The notes below the pieces were generated by a model that saw nothing but the letters and a program-made list of their open reading frames with translations, was not told where the DNA came from and did no database searches. Below are positions 48,215-56,452 of a stretch of 64,000 nucleotides of DNA, piece by piece (position 1 is the first letter of the stretch; every line of letters starts with the position of its first letter). Location: NCBI RefSeq assembly GCF_001898175.1, contig NZ_MKTH01000008.1:400361-464360 (forward strand). The letters run 5' to 3'. A program made the position numbers and the translations under genes. The stretch comes from Cellulomonas sp. 73-92 (GTDB lineage: Bacteria > Actinomycetota > Actinomycetes > Actinomycetales > Cellulomonadaceae).

Positions 48215-49603
48215 TCACCCGGTCAGCACCGCCCGCACGCTCTCGACGAGAACGACGAGCGCACGCTCGTACTGCCCCGGCGTCGCACCGCCGTAGCCGA
48301 CGACGATCGCCGACGCAGGGTCGGCAGGGCCCGGCGCCCGGAACGCCGACAAGGTCTCGACGAGCACGCCCCGCGCCGCGGCCGCTCGGGTGATCGCTTC
48401 CTCGGCATCCACGCCCGCCTCAGCGGGCAGCCGCAGCACCCCGTGCAGCCCGGCGGGCAGCCCGCCGACCTCGCAGCCCGGCAGCTCCGCGGCCACGACC
48501 TCCTCCAGCAGCGCGCGGCGCGCCCGGTACACCGCCCGGAGGCGGCGGACGTTGCGGTCGTACGCGTGGTCCTCGAGGAACGCCGCCAGCGCCAGCTGCT
48601 GCAAGCCGGACGGCTGCCCTCCGGAGAGCTCCCGCTGCGCCAGGAGGTCGCCGAGCAGGTCGTCGGGCGGCGCGGCCCAGGCCAGCCCGACCGCCGGGGC
48701 CAGCGCCTTGCTGGCCGTGCCGAGGTAGACCACGTGACCCGGGTCGAGGGACTGCAGCGCGCCCACCGCCCGGCGGTCGTAGCGGAACTCGCCGTCGTAG
48801 TCGTCCTCGAGGATCGTCCCGCCGGTCCGCTGCGCCCAGGCGACCACGGCCCGCCGGCGGTCGGGTGCCAGGGGCACTCCGGTCGGGAACTGGTGCGCCG
48901 GTGTCAGCAGCACGGCGTCGACCTCGTCGTCCAGGACGTCGACGACGGCGCCGTCCTGGTCGACCCGGAGGGCGACGACCTCCAGACCCGCCGATGCGAC
49001 GAGCGCGCGGTGCGACGCGAGGCCGAACTCCTCGACCGCCACCCGGCGCGCTCCTCGGTCGTGCAGCGCGCGGCACGCCAGCAGCAGCAGGTCGCCGAAC
49101 CCGTGCCCGACGACGAGGCCGCCCGGCGGCACCACCACCCCGCGGGTGCGGGCGACGTACGCGGCGAGCGCGGCGCGCAGCCGCGGCGTACCGGCCGGGT
49201 CCGGGTAGCCCAGGTCCGCGGCCGGTGAGCCCGCCGCCCGACGCACCGCCGCGAGCCACTCCCGACGTGGGAACCCCGTGGTGTCGGGGATGCCGGCACG
49301 CAGGTCAACGCGGACCCCCGGGCGGCGCACGCTCGCGACGGTTCCCGGCCGCGCGGCGGCCTGTCGTTCGGCGACCCACGTCCCGGCGCCCACGCGGGCG
49401 GTGAACCACCCCTCGGCGGTCAGCTGCGCGAACACCGCGGCGACGGTGGTGCGGCTCAGGCCGAGGTCCGACGCCAGGGCTCGCGTCGCCGGCAGCCGCG
49501 TCCCGGGGGCGAGACGCCCCTCGACCACCGCCGCCCGCAGCGCCTCCTCGAGCGACCGCCCGGGCCGGGCGCGGGAGATCTCCAGGTGCACGTCCAGACC
49601 CAC
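48215..49603 (-). CDS. MocR/PdxR-family regulator
   Basis: 462 residues. N-terminal GntR helix-turn-helix (LAPGTRLPATRALASDLGLSRTTVAAVFAQLTAEGWFTARVGAGTWV), then a fold-type I aminotransferase domain with TASKALAPAVGLAW (PLP Lys) and EDDYDGEFRYD. MocR proteins use PLP as ligand and often control vitamin B6 or amino acid genes. Here the downstream gene is the AhpD-like protein, so the usual pdxST targets are not adjacent. GTG 49603. Confidence 0.9.
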   Translation of the reverse strand: MGLDVHLEISRARPGRSLEEALRAAVVEGRLAPGTRLPATRALASDLGLSRTTVAAVFAQLTAEGWFTARVGAGTWVAERQAAARPGTVASVRRPGVRVDLRAGIPDTTGFPRREWLAAVRRAAGSPAADLGYPDPAGTPRLRAALAAYVARTRGVVVPPGGLVVGHGFGDLLLLACRALHDRGARRVAVEEFGLASHRALVASAGLEVVALRVDQDGAVVDVLDDEVDAVLLTPAHQFPTGVPLAPDRRRAVVAWAQRTGGTILEDDYDGEFRYDRRAVGALQSLDPGHVVYLGTASKALAPAVGLAWAAPPDDLLGDLLAQRELSGGQPSGLQQLALAAFLEDHAYDRNVRRLRAVYRARRALLEEVVAAELPGCEVGGLPAGLHGVLRLPAEAGVDAEEAITRAAAARGVLVETLSAFRAPGPADPASAIVVGYGGATPGQYERALVVLVESVRAVLTG

Positions 49604-49619
49604 GGCCCGATCCTGCCTC

Positions 49620-49670
49620 GGATCGGCCCAGGTGTCCGGCGCAGGAATGGACCGGAAGGTGGCCCGATCC
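49620..49670. promoter_or_regulatory. Inverted GGATCGGCCC boxes upstream of the MocR-type gene
   Basis: GGATCGGCCC (49620-49629) and GGCCCGATCC (49661-49670) form an inverted pair with one mismatch. A related GGATTGGCCCAG box lies before the AhpD-like gene at 48200-48211 (minus strand). They may be binding sites of the regulator. Confidence 0.4.
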
Positions 49671-49739
49671 CGCGAGCACTGGCCTCATCGGCCCGAAGAC
49701 GCCACAGGCGCGGCCCCGGGGGACCGCGCCTGACGTCGG

Positions 49740-49813
49740 TAGCGGGAGCGGGACTCGAACCCGCGACCTCACGATTATGAGTCGTGCGCTCTCACCAACT
49801 GAGCTACCCCGCC
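49740..49813 (-). tRNA. tRNA-Met (CAT)
   Basis: 74-nt cloverleaf: acceptor GGCGGGG/TCCCGCT with a G1-U72 wobble, D-arm GCTC...GAGC, anticodon stem-loop CACGA-CTCATAA-TCGTG (anticodon CAT), T-arm GCGGG-TTCGAGT-CCCGC, discriminator A; CCA not encoded. The regular acceptor end argues against initiator tRNA. Elongator Met is favoured over tRNA-Ile2 because of similarity to known actinobacterial Met tRNA, but an Ile2 identity is not excluded. Confidence 0.9.
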
Positions 49814-49867
49814 ACTACCGGCCCCCGGCCTCGTCGTTGACCGCGACGTGACCGGAAGGCCAGCTGG

Positions 49868-49940
49868 AGCCCCGAAAGGGAATCGAACCCTTGACCTTCT
49901 CCTTACCATGGAGACGCTCTGCCGACTGAGCTATCGGGGC
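49868..49940 (-). tRNA. tRNA-Thr (GGT)
   Basis: 73-nt cloverleaf: acceptor GCCCCGA/TCGGGGC, anticodon stem-loop TCTCC-ATGGTAA-GGAGA (anticodon GGT), T-arm AAGGG-TTCGATT-CCCTT, discriminator T; no encoded CCA. Middle member of a three-tRNA cluster on the minus strand. Confidence 0.95.
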
Positions 49941-50062
49941 GGCGCGGATCAGCGTACAGGAGCCTCGCGGGGCCGACGAAATCCCGGCCCGCACCCCGGG
50001 GACTGGCCCAGGGACGACGAACGGGGCGCCCCTCCTGGTCAGGAGAGACGCCCCGTCGACCG

Positions 50063-50144
50063 TGGCGGGTGAGAGATTCGAACTCCCGTAGGCATTGCCA
50101 GCTGATTTACAGTCAGCCCCCTTTGGCCACTCGGGTAACCCGCC
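50063..50144 (-). tRNA. tRNA-Tyr (GTA)
   Basis: 82-nt class II tRNA with a long variable arm: acceptor GGCGGGT/ACCCGCC, anticodon stem-loop GCTGA-CTGTAAA-TCAGC (anticodon GTA), T-arm with TTCGAAT. First of the tRNA cluster, divergent from the yajQ gene. Confidence 0.95.
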
Positions 50145-50245
50145 GGGGACACCCCCACGAGGCGAGCTCGCGGACGTGCGGATGGAAGGATAGCAGCGGA
50201 GCGTGGGCCGTCCGAACCGGGCGGCCCGACGAGGGAGGGGCACAG

Positions 50246-50746
50246 ATGGCCGGCGAGTCGTCGTTCGACGTGGTGAGCAAGGTCGACCACCAGGAGGTGG
50301 ACAACGCCCTCAACCAGGCGGCCAAGGAGATCGCGCAGCGGTACGACTTCAAGGGCGTCGGCGCCTCGATCGCCTGGAGCGGGCACGACGCCGTCGTCAT
50401 GATCGCCAACTCCCCCGATCGCGTGCTGGCCATCCTCGACGTCTTCGAGACCAAGCTCGTCAAGCGCGGCATCTCGCTGAAGTCCCTGGACCTCGGCGAC
50501 AAGGAGCCGAAGCCCTCGGGCAAGGAGTACCGGCTGACCGGCACCATCAAGGAGGGGCTGTCCTCCGAGATCGCCAAGCAGCTGAGCAAGCTGATCCGCG
50601 ACGAGGGCCCCAAGAACGTCAAGGCCCTCATCCAGGGCGACGAGCTGCGCGTGACCGGCAAGTCGCGCGACGACCTCCAGGCCGCGATCGCCCTGCTCAA
50701 GGGCGCGGACGTCGACGCGGCGCTCCAGTTCGTCAACTACCGGTAG
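50246..50746 (+). CDS. yajQ: YajQ family nucleotide-binding protein
   Basis: 166 residues. [33 protein letters not shown], then [55 protein letters not shown] and ALQFVNYR are the conserved YajQ blocks; the fold has two ferredoxin-like halves. YajQ homologues bind c-di-GMP or nucleic acid in some bacteria. GAGGGAGGGG precedes ATG 50246. Confidence 0.95.
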   Translation: MAGESSFDVVSKVDHQEVDNALNQAAKEIAQRYDFKGVGASIAWSGHDAVVMIANSPDRVLAILDVFETKLVKRGISLKSLDLGDKEPKPSGKEYRLTGTIKEGLSSEIAKQLSKLIRDEGPKNVKALIQGDELRVTGKSRDDLQAAIALLKGADVDAALQFVNYR

Positions 50747-50784
50747 GGATCGCGCCGCGGCGGCAGGCAGTCCGCCGCCCCGGC

Positions 50785-51348
50785 TCAGGTCTCCGCCGCC
50801 GCGCGGGCGGCCGCCTCCAGCCGCTCGCGCCAGGCCGCCCACTCCTCGTCGGACCGCGTGGCCAGGCTCGGGTCGCCGGGCCGACGACCCACGGCGCCGT
50901 CGATGGTCTCCCGCAGGATGTCCGCGTGCCCGGCGTGCCGTGCGACCTCCGCGACGAGGTGCACCAGCACCTGCTGCAGCGTCACGTGCCCGCGCTCCGG
51001 ACCCCACCAGGACACGTAGCCCGGCGCGTCGAGGTCGAGGGCGGCGATCGTCTCGTCGGCCCGCTCGCAGGAGTGCCGGTACCAGCCGAGCACGTCCTCG
51101 CGCGTCTCCCCCGGCCCGGCCCACATGTCGTCGTCACCCTCGGGGTACGCCAGCCCCGGCGGCCGCCCGAACACCTCGGTGAGGTACCCGAGCTGCGTGA
51201 ACGCGACGTGCTTGACCAGCCCCAGCAGGTTGGTGCCGGTGGGCGTCAGCGGCCGTCGGGCGTCGTACTCCGACAGGCCGTCCAGCTTCCCGACGAGGTC
51301 CTCGCGCGCCTGGACCAGGTACCGGTGCAGGTTCTCCTTGTCAGCCAT
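50785..51348 (-). CDS. DinB-family protein
   Basis: 187 residues, four-helix bundle pattern. LVQAREDLVGKLDGLSEYDARRPLTPTGTNLLGLVKHVAFTQLGYLTEVFGRPP holds the first metal-type His, and VTLQQVLVHLVAEVARHAGHADILRETIDGAVG holds two more (H-x3-H-like). This matches the DUF664/DinB group, many of which are metal-dependent thiol transferases (mycothiol in actinobacteria). Substrate unknown. Confidence 0.85.
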   Translation of the reverse strand: MADKENLHRYLVQAREDLVGKLDGLSEYDARRPLTPTGTNLLGLVKHVAFTQLGYLTEVFGRPPGLAYPEGDDDMWAGPGETREDVLGWYRHSCERADETIAALDLDAPGYVSWWGPERGHVTLQQVLVHLVAEVARHAGHADILRETIDGAVGRRPGDPSLATRSDEEWAAWRERLEAAARAAAET

Positions 51349-51382
51349 GGCCCCAGGCTGCCGGAGGCCGCCGACACGCGCC

Positions 51383-52276
51383 TCACCAGAGCGGCGGGGC
51401 CACCTGCCCGGTCGTCCCGGCAGTGCCGCCGGCCATCGCCGTCAGGCGGGCGATGCGCTGCTCCATCGGCGGGTGCGTCGAGAAGAGCCGCGTCATGCCC
51501 TCACCCCGGAACGGGTTCGCGATCATGAGGTGCGACACGTCGACCAGCCGCTGGTCCTGCGGCAGCGGGCGCGCCTTGGTCCCGGCCTCGAGCTTGCGCA
51601 GCGCGGACGCCAGCGCCATCGGGTCGCCGGTGAGGCGTGCGCCGTCCTCGTCGGCGTCGAACTCGCGCGTGCGCGAGATGGCGAGCTGCACCATCGTCGC
51701 CGCCAGCGGCGCGAGGATGACGAGCAGCAGGCCGCCGACGGGGTTGTTGCGCCGGTCGCCGCCCCCGCCGAAGAAGAACGCGAACTGCGCGATCGACGTG
51801 ACGATGCCGGACACGGCCGCCGCGACCGACGAGGTGAGGATGTCCCGGTTGTAGACGTGCATCAGCTCGTGGCCGAGCACGCCGCGCAGCTCCCGCTCGT
51901 CGAGCAGCTGGAGGATCCCCTCGGTGCAGCACACCGCGGCGTGCTGCGGGTTGCGGCCGGTGGCGAAGGCGTTCGGTGCCGCGGTGGGCGAGACGTACAG
52001 GCGCGGCATCGGCTGGCGCGCGGCGGTCGACAGCTCGCGCACGATCCGGTACATCCCTGGTTGCTCGAGCTCGCTGACCGGGACGGCGTGCATCGCACGG
52101 ATGGCGATCTTGTCGCTGTTCCAGTAGCCGTAGGCGGTCGAGATCAGGCCGATCGCCGCGAAGATCGGCAGGTACTGCGGGCCGCGCCCGAGCAGCCACC
52201 CGATGGCGAGCAGGAGCGCCCACAACCCGCCGAACAGCGCGGCGGTCTTCAGGCCGTTGTAGTGCCGGCGACCCAT
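51383..52276 (-). CDS. htpX: membrane metalloprotease HtpX
   Basis: 297 residues. Two N-terminal spans (about 10-45), then VPVSELEQPGMYRIVRELSTAARQPMPRLYVSPTAAPNAFATGRNPQHAAVCC and the zinc site VLGHELMHVYNRDI (HExxH), with a third ligand in SRTREFDADEDGARLTG. Quality control of membrane proteins under stress. AAGGA is near ATG 52276. Confidence 0.95.
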   Translation of the reverse strand: MGRRHYNGLKTAALFGGLWALLLAIGWLLGRGPQYLPIFAAIGLISTAYGYWNSDKIAIRAMHAVPVSELEQPGMYRIVRELSTAARQPMPRLYVSPTAAPNAFATGRNPQHAAVCCTEGILQLLDERELRGVLGHELMHVYNRDILTSSVAAAVSGIVTSIAQFAFFFGGGGDRRNNPVGGLLLVILAPLAATMVQLAISRTREFDADEDGARLTGDPMALASALRKLEAGTKARPLPQDQRLVDVSHLMIANPFRGEGMTRLFSTHPPMEQRIARLTAMAGGTAGTTGQVAPPLW

Positions 52277-52449
52277 GTCCTTCGTTACCCCCCTCGTCGT
52301 GGTTGTCAACGCATCCGCGCAGCCCACGGTTCCCGCGTCGCGTCGGCGCACCGGGCGTCCCGACCCAGCTCGGCCGGGTGCGCATGCCTATCCTCACCCC
52401 GACCGGCCGATCCCCCGCGCCTGCCCGGCGCACCGCGGCGGCCGGGTGA

Positions 52450-53115
52450 TCACGGGTGCGGCGCGCGCCACAGCATGACGACCCCGAGCAGCGCCACCAC
52501 CGCGTTGCCCACGACGGTGGTCGCCCGCCGGACGCCGGTGCCGGCGCGGCCCCCGAGCAGCCCGCCGACGACGACGAGCAGCGCCTGCCAGCCGAACGAC
52601 GCGGCACCCACGCCGGCGACGAAGGCCGCGGCCGTCGTCGGGCGGTCCGTCAGCAGGGCGAGCCCCGACGCCAGGGCGGTGAAGTAGACGAGCGTCGCGG
52701 GGTTGACCGCTGTCAGGCCGACGTACAGCGCGTACCGGCGGAGAGCGGCGGGCGTCGCATCGCGCACCTCGGCCGGAGCCGGTCGGGGTCCCGTGGCCTC
52801 GTCGGGCGCCTGGCCGTCCCGCCGGGCCAGGCCGCGGCGCAGGCCGACGCCGGCGACGACGAGCAGGGCGACGCCGCCGACGAGGGCCGGCCAGGGCTGC
52901 CATGCGGTGACGCGCGGTGCCGCCACCCCGCCGACGAGCAGGGCGAGCGCGCAGTACAGCGTGTCCACCGTCGCCACCGCCGCCGCCCCCGGCAGGGCGC
53001 GGCGGGCGCCGCGCGACGCACCCTCCTGGACCAGGAGCACGCCGATGGCGCCCAACGGCATGGCGACGCCGAGGCCCGCCACCACCCCGCTCGCCAGTGC
53101 CGCGCCCGTCCCCAT
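52450..53115 (-). CDS. LysE-family exporter
   Basis: 221 residues, about six spans. ASGVVAGLGVAMPLGAIGVLLVQEGASRGARRALPGAAAVATVDTLYCALALL is the LysE/RhtB N-terminal block, and YVGLTAVNPATLVYFTALA the NP motif region. Probably exports an amino acid or a related compound. Divergent from an Lrp/AsnC regulator across 69 bp, as in the common LysE-LysG type arrangement. Confidence 0.88.
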   Translation of the reverse strand: MGTGAALASGVVAGLGVAMPLGAIGVLLVQEGASRGARRALPGAAAVATVDTLYCALALLVGGVAAPRVTAWQPWPALVGGVALLVVAGVGLRRGLARRDGQAPDEATGPRPAPAEVRDATPAALRRYALYVGLTAVNPATLVYFTALASGLALLTDRPTTAAAFVAGVGAASFGWQALLVVVGGLLGGRAGTGVRRATTVVGNAVVALLGVVMLWRAPHP

Positions 53116-53184
53116 GACCGCAGTGTGCGGGACCGTGCACGGCGTCGACCGCGAATCCGTCGGTCTCACGACTACTCTGGCGGC

Positions 53185-53604
53185 GTGGACGCCATCGACC
53201 ACCGGATCGTCGCCATTCTTGTCGCCCACGGCCGCACATCGTTCAGCGCCATCGGCCGCGAGGTGGGGCTGTCCACCAACGCCGCCGCGGCGCGCGTGCG
53301 CCGGCTGGAGGGGGACGGCGTCATCGTCGGCTACCAGGCCGTGCTGGCCGACCGGGTGCCCGACCCGGCGGCCGGCATCGAGGCGTTCGTCGACGTCCGC
53401 CTCGCCCCGGAGCGCGACTCCGACGAGTTCCTCGCCTGGTCACGGACGCTGCCGGCCGTGCTCGACGCGGCGCACGTCACGGGGCCGTACGACTACCACC
53501 TGCACGTGCGGGTGCGGGACATGGGCGCGCTCGACGCGCTGCTCCGCACCCTGAAGAAGACCGGCGGCGCGGCCCAGACGCAGACGCGGCTGGCCCTGCG
53601 CTGA
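53185..53604 (+). CDS. Lrp/AsnC-family regulator
   Basis: 139 residues. VDAIDHRIVAILVAHGRTSFSAIGREVGLSTNAAAARVRRLEGDGVIVGYQAVL is the HTH; the C-terminal part (FVDVRLAPERDSDEFLAWSRTLPAVLDAAHVTGPYDYHLHVRVRDMGALDALL) is the RAM ligand domain. It should activate the divergent LysE exporter in response to an amino acid. A TACTCT hexamer (53173-53178) ends 6 nt before GTG 53185, so it may be leaderless. Confidence 0.92.
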   Translation: MDAIDHRIVAILVAHGRTSFSAIGREVGLSTNAAAARVRRLEGDGVIVGYQAVLADRVPDPAAGIEAFVDVRLAPERDSDEFLAWSRTLPAVLDAAHVTGPYDYHLHVRVRDMGALDALLRTLKKTGGAAQTQTRLALR

Positions 53605-53614
53605 GGTCCGACTC

Positions 53615-53671
53615 CGGTGCGGCTGGGACCGTCGATCACGGTCCGGGCCTCACCGGGGTGCGCAGCGCGAC
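53615..53671. repeat. 57-bp direct repeat, copy 1, with hairpin
   Basis: Matches copy 2 (53711-53767) at all but a few positions. Each copy contains GGACCGT-N5-ACGGTCC (here 53626-53644), a 7-bp perfect hairpin. Located after lrp and before the convergent fprA stop, so it may be a duplicated terminator. Confidence 0.75.
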
Positions 53672-53710
53672 CGAGCCGGACGGTGGTGGCGTGGGGCTGG
53701 CGTCACACTT

Positions 53711-53767
53711 CGGTGCGGCTGGGACCGTCGATCACGGTCCGGGCGTCACCGGAGTGCGTGGCGCGAC
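53711..53767. repeat. 57-bp direct repeat, copy 2, with hairpin
   Basis: Second copy, offset 96 bp from the first, with the same GGACCGT-N5-ACGGTCC hairpin (53722-53740). Confidence 0.75.
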
Positions 53768-53791
53768 GGGTCCCGCGAACCGCGCCGACGA

Positions 53792-55165
53792 CTACGCCGT
53801 CGGCGTCGCGACGGTGCCGAGGCCGATGTCGAGCATCTCGTCGCGCGGGACCACCTTGATGCGCTCGCGCCCGACGACCTCGCCGAGCGCCCGCTCGTGG
53901 CCGTCCAGCCGCAGCCAGCCCGTCCAGTCGACCACGCGCACACCGCGGGCGGCGAGCAGCTCGTCGAGCGAGCGGGGGTCGCGGTCCACCGCCTTGGGCA
54001 GCACGGCGGCGTCCTCGCGCAGGTGGCCGATGGTCTCGGCGGCGTCCGACTTCGTGTGCCCGATGAGCCCGACCGGCCCACGCTTGATCCAGCCGGTGGT
54101 GTAGACGCCGGGCAGCGCGGACCCGTCCGGTCCCGTGACCCGACCCTCGCGGTTGGGGATGACCCCCGCCGCCTCGTCGAACGGCAGCCCGGGCAGCGGG
54201 CTCCCGAAGTAGCCGACCGCGCGGTACACCGCCTGGACCGGCCAGTCCGTCGTCTGGCCCGTGCCGGTGACGTTGCCGTCGCCGTTGAGCGCCGTCCGCT
54301 CCGTGCGGAGCCCGACGACGCGGCCGGCCTCGCCGAGCACGGCGACGGGCTTGTGGAGGAAGTGCAGGTGGATGCGCCGGCTCGCGTGCCGGTCCTCCGG
54401 CTCCTTGAGCGTCCAGTCGGTCAGGGTGTTGACCACCTGCTTGGTCTGGTTCGACGAGTGGATCGCCGCCATCGAGCCGGCGTCGAAGTCGAAGTCCTCG
54501 GGGTAGACGATGACGTCGACGTCCGGCACGTGGCCCAGCTCGCGCAGCTCCAGCGGGGAGAACTTCACCTGCGCCGGCCCGCGACGCGCGAACACGTGCA
54601 CGTCCGTGACCGGGTTGGCCGCGAGGATCTCGTAGACGTTGGCCGGCACGTCGGTGGGCAGCAGGTCCTTGGCGTGCTTGGCGAGCATCCGGCTGACGTC
54701 GAGCGCGACGTTGCCGGCGCCCAGGACCGCCACCTCACGCGCGTGCAGCGGCCACGTGCGCGACACGTCCGGGTGCCCGTCGTACCAGGAGACGAAGTCG
54801 GCGGCGCCGTACGAGCCCTCCAGGTCGATGCCCGGGATCGGCAGCGCGGCGTCGCGGATGGCGCCCGTGGCGAAGATCACGGCGTCGTACCGCTCGCGCA
54901 GCTCCGCCAGCGTGACGTCGGTGCCGTAGTCCACGCCGGCCAGCAGGCGGATGTCGCCGCGCTCCAGCACCTTGTGCAGCGCCACGATGATCTGCTTGAT
55001 CCGTGGGTGGTCGGGCGCGACGCCGTAGCGGACCAGGCCGAACGGGGCCGGCAGCCGCTCGATGAGGTCGATCGCCACGTCCTCGCCCGTGCGGGCGAGG
55101 ATGTCGGACGCGTAGATGCCGGCAGGCCCGGCTCCCACGACGGCCACGCGCAGGGTGCTGCTCAC
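53792..55165 (-). CDS. fprA: ferredoxin/flavodoxin-NADP+ reductase, FprA type
   Basis: 457-residue FAD enzyme of the adrenodoxin-reductase group. FAD site RVAVVGAGPAGIYASDIL; RLPAPFGLVRYGVAPDHPRIKQI; NADP site EVAVLGAGNVALDVSRML; VFARRGPAQVKFSPLELREL; and GVYTTGWIKRGPVGLIGHTKSDA. Moves electrons between NADPH and ferredoxin for P450s or iron-sulfur work. Start GTG 55165 follows a short intergenic region with a TAGACT -10-like hexamer. Confidence 0.94.
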   Translation of the reverse strand: MSSTLRVAVVGAGPAGIYASDILARTGEDVAIDLIERLPAPFGLVRYGVAPDHPRIKQIIVALHKVLERGDIRLLAGVDYGTDVTLAELRERYDAVIFATGAIRDAALPIPGIDLEGSYGAADFVSWYDGHPDVSRTWPLHAREVAVLGAGNVALDVSRMLAKHAKDLLPTDVPANVYEILAANPVTDVHVFARRGPAQVKFSPLELRELGHVPDVDVIVYPEDFDFDAGSMAAIHSSNQTKQVVNTLTDWTLKEPEDRHASRRIHLHFLHKPVAVLGEAGRVVGLRTERTALNGDGNVTGTGQTTDWPVQAVYRAVGYFGSPLPGLPFDEAAGVIPNREGRVTGPDGSALPGVYTTGWIKRGPVGLIGHTKSDAAETIGHLREDAAVLPKAVDRDPRSLDELLAARGVRVVDWTGWLRLDGHERALGEVVGRERIKVVPRDEMLDIGLGTVATPTA

Positions 55166-55404
55166 GACGAGGACGGGCCTTCCGGACGACGACGGGACCG
55201 GTCAGAAGTCTAGGACGCGTGCCGCGTGCGGCCCTGCCGGGAGGGCGGCGGCCGACGGAGACCCGGTGAGGGGACCGTGCCGATGCGGTGCCGGGTCGCC
55301 CACGGCGGCCAGGCCGCGGAGCGCACGGCGGGCCCGGACGCCCCGCGCGCCCACGAGATGGCTGCCCCGGTGACCTCGTCGGACGTGCCGCCTACCCTCG
55401 TCGG

Positions 55405-56367
55405 GTGCCGGACCCCACGCCCCCGCAGCCCTCGAGCACGCCCACCTCGCGCGCGTCGGCCGGCCTGGCGGCCGGCATCGTCGCCTACGCGCTGTGGGGC
55501 GTGTTCCCGCTGTACTTCCCGCTCCTCGAGCCGGCGGGCCCGTTCGAGATCATCGCGCACCGGGTGGTCTGGTCGCTCGTCTTCTGCCTGGTCGCGCTGG
55601 CCGTGACACGGTCGTGGCGGCAGTTCGCGGCGCTGTGGCGCACGCCGCGCACCCTGCTGCTGCTCGGCGTCGCGGCGGTGTTCCTCGCGGTCAACTGGAC
55701 CGTCTACGTCTACGGGGTGAACTCCGGCCACGTGGTCGACGCCTCGCTCGGCTACTTCATCAACCCGCTGGTCACGGTCCTGCTGGCGGTGATCTTCCTG
55801 CACGAGCGGCTGCGGCCGGTGCAGTGGGCAGCGCTCGGCCTGGGGGCCGTGGCCGTGCTCGTCGTCGCGCTGGGGCACGGCACGGTGCCGTGGATCGCGG
55901 TGGTGCTGGCGCTCTCGTTCGGCTTCTACGGCCTCATCAAGTCCCGCGTCGGTGGCCGCGTCGAGGCGGCGCCCGGCCTGGCGGCGGAGACGGCCCTGCT
56001 CTCGCCCGTGGCGGCGGGCTACTGGATCTGGCTGTCGGTCCAGGGCACGTCCACGTTCGGCGCGTACGGCCCGTGGCACGCGGCGGCGCTGGCGTCGGCG
56101 GGTGTGGTCACCGCGGTGCCGCTGCTGCTCTTCGGTGCCGCGACCCGGCGCCTGCCGCTGTCGGTGGTCGGGCTCATCCAGTACCTCACACCGGTGCTGC
56201 AGCTCCTCATCGGCGTCGCCGTCCAGCACGAGGCGATGTCCTCGGCCCGCTGGGCCGGCTTCGCGCTGGTCTGGGCGGCGCTCGTCGTCCTCGTCGCCGA
56301 CGGCGCCCGGAACCGGCGTGCCCAGGTGCTCGAGGCACGGGCCGCGGCGGAGATCGCCGGCGCGTGA
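55405..56367 (+). CDS. rarD: RarD-type EamA transporter
   Basis: 320 residues, ten spans in two EamA repeats. GIVAYALWGVFPLYFPLLEPAGPFEIIAHRVVWSLVFCL and LLGVAAVFLAVNWTVYVYGVNSGHVVDASLGYFINPLVTVLLAVIFLHERL are the RarD signature. Drug/metabolite transporter superfamily; substrate not settled. A TACCCT hexamer (55393-55398) ends 6 nt before GTG 55405. Confidence 0.92.
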   Translation: MPDPTPPQPSSTPTSRASAGLAAGIVAYALWGVFPLYFPLLEPAGPFEIIAHRVVWSLVFCLVALAVTRSWRQFAALWRTPRTLLLLGVAAVFLAVNWTVYVYGVNSGHVVDASLGYFINPLVTVLLAVIFLHERLRPVQWAALGLGAVAVLVVALGHGTVPWIAVVLALSFGFYGLIKSRVGGRVEAAPGLAAETALLSPVAAGYWIWLSVQGTSTFGAYGPWHAAALASAGVVTAVPLLLFGAATRRLPLSVVGLIQYLTPVLQLLIGVAVQHEAMSSARWAGFALVWAALVVLVADGARNRRAQVLEARAAAEIAGA

Positions 56368-56383
56368 CGGTCCCCGGACACAG

Positions 56384-56423
56384 GGACGCCGTCCGGCTGC
56401 GGGGGGTCAGCCGGACGGCGTCC
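56384..56423. terminator. rarD terminator hairpin
   Basis: A stem of about 15 bp (GGACGCCGTCCGGCT with complement ending 56423) and a 10-nt G-rich loop immediately downstream of rarD. Confidence 0.8.
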
Positions 56424-56429
56424 TGATGG

Positions 56430-56449
56430 GGGTGGCTACGAAGCCACCC
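56430..56449. terminator. Second hairpin, facing the leftward gene
   Basis: GGGTGGCT (56430-56437) and AGCCACCC (56442-56449) with an ACGA loop, just past the stop of the leftward P/T/E-rich protein. The two stacked hairpins would isolate the convergent genes. Confidence 0.7.
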
Positions 56450-56452
56450 AGC

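Noticed and set aside
14474..49739. An integrated mobile element beside tRNA-Met.
   Set aside because: No integrase, excisionase, transfer gene, transposase or terminal duplication was found, so only the synteny argument remains.
49740..49813. tRNA with CAT anticodon as tRNA-Ile2 or initiator tRNA.
   Set aside because: The paired acceptor end excludes the initiator C1/A72 mismatch; the body is close to elongator Met. Ile2 could only be excluded with the rest of the tRNA set.
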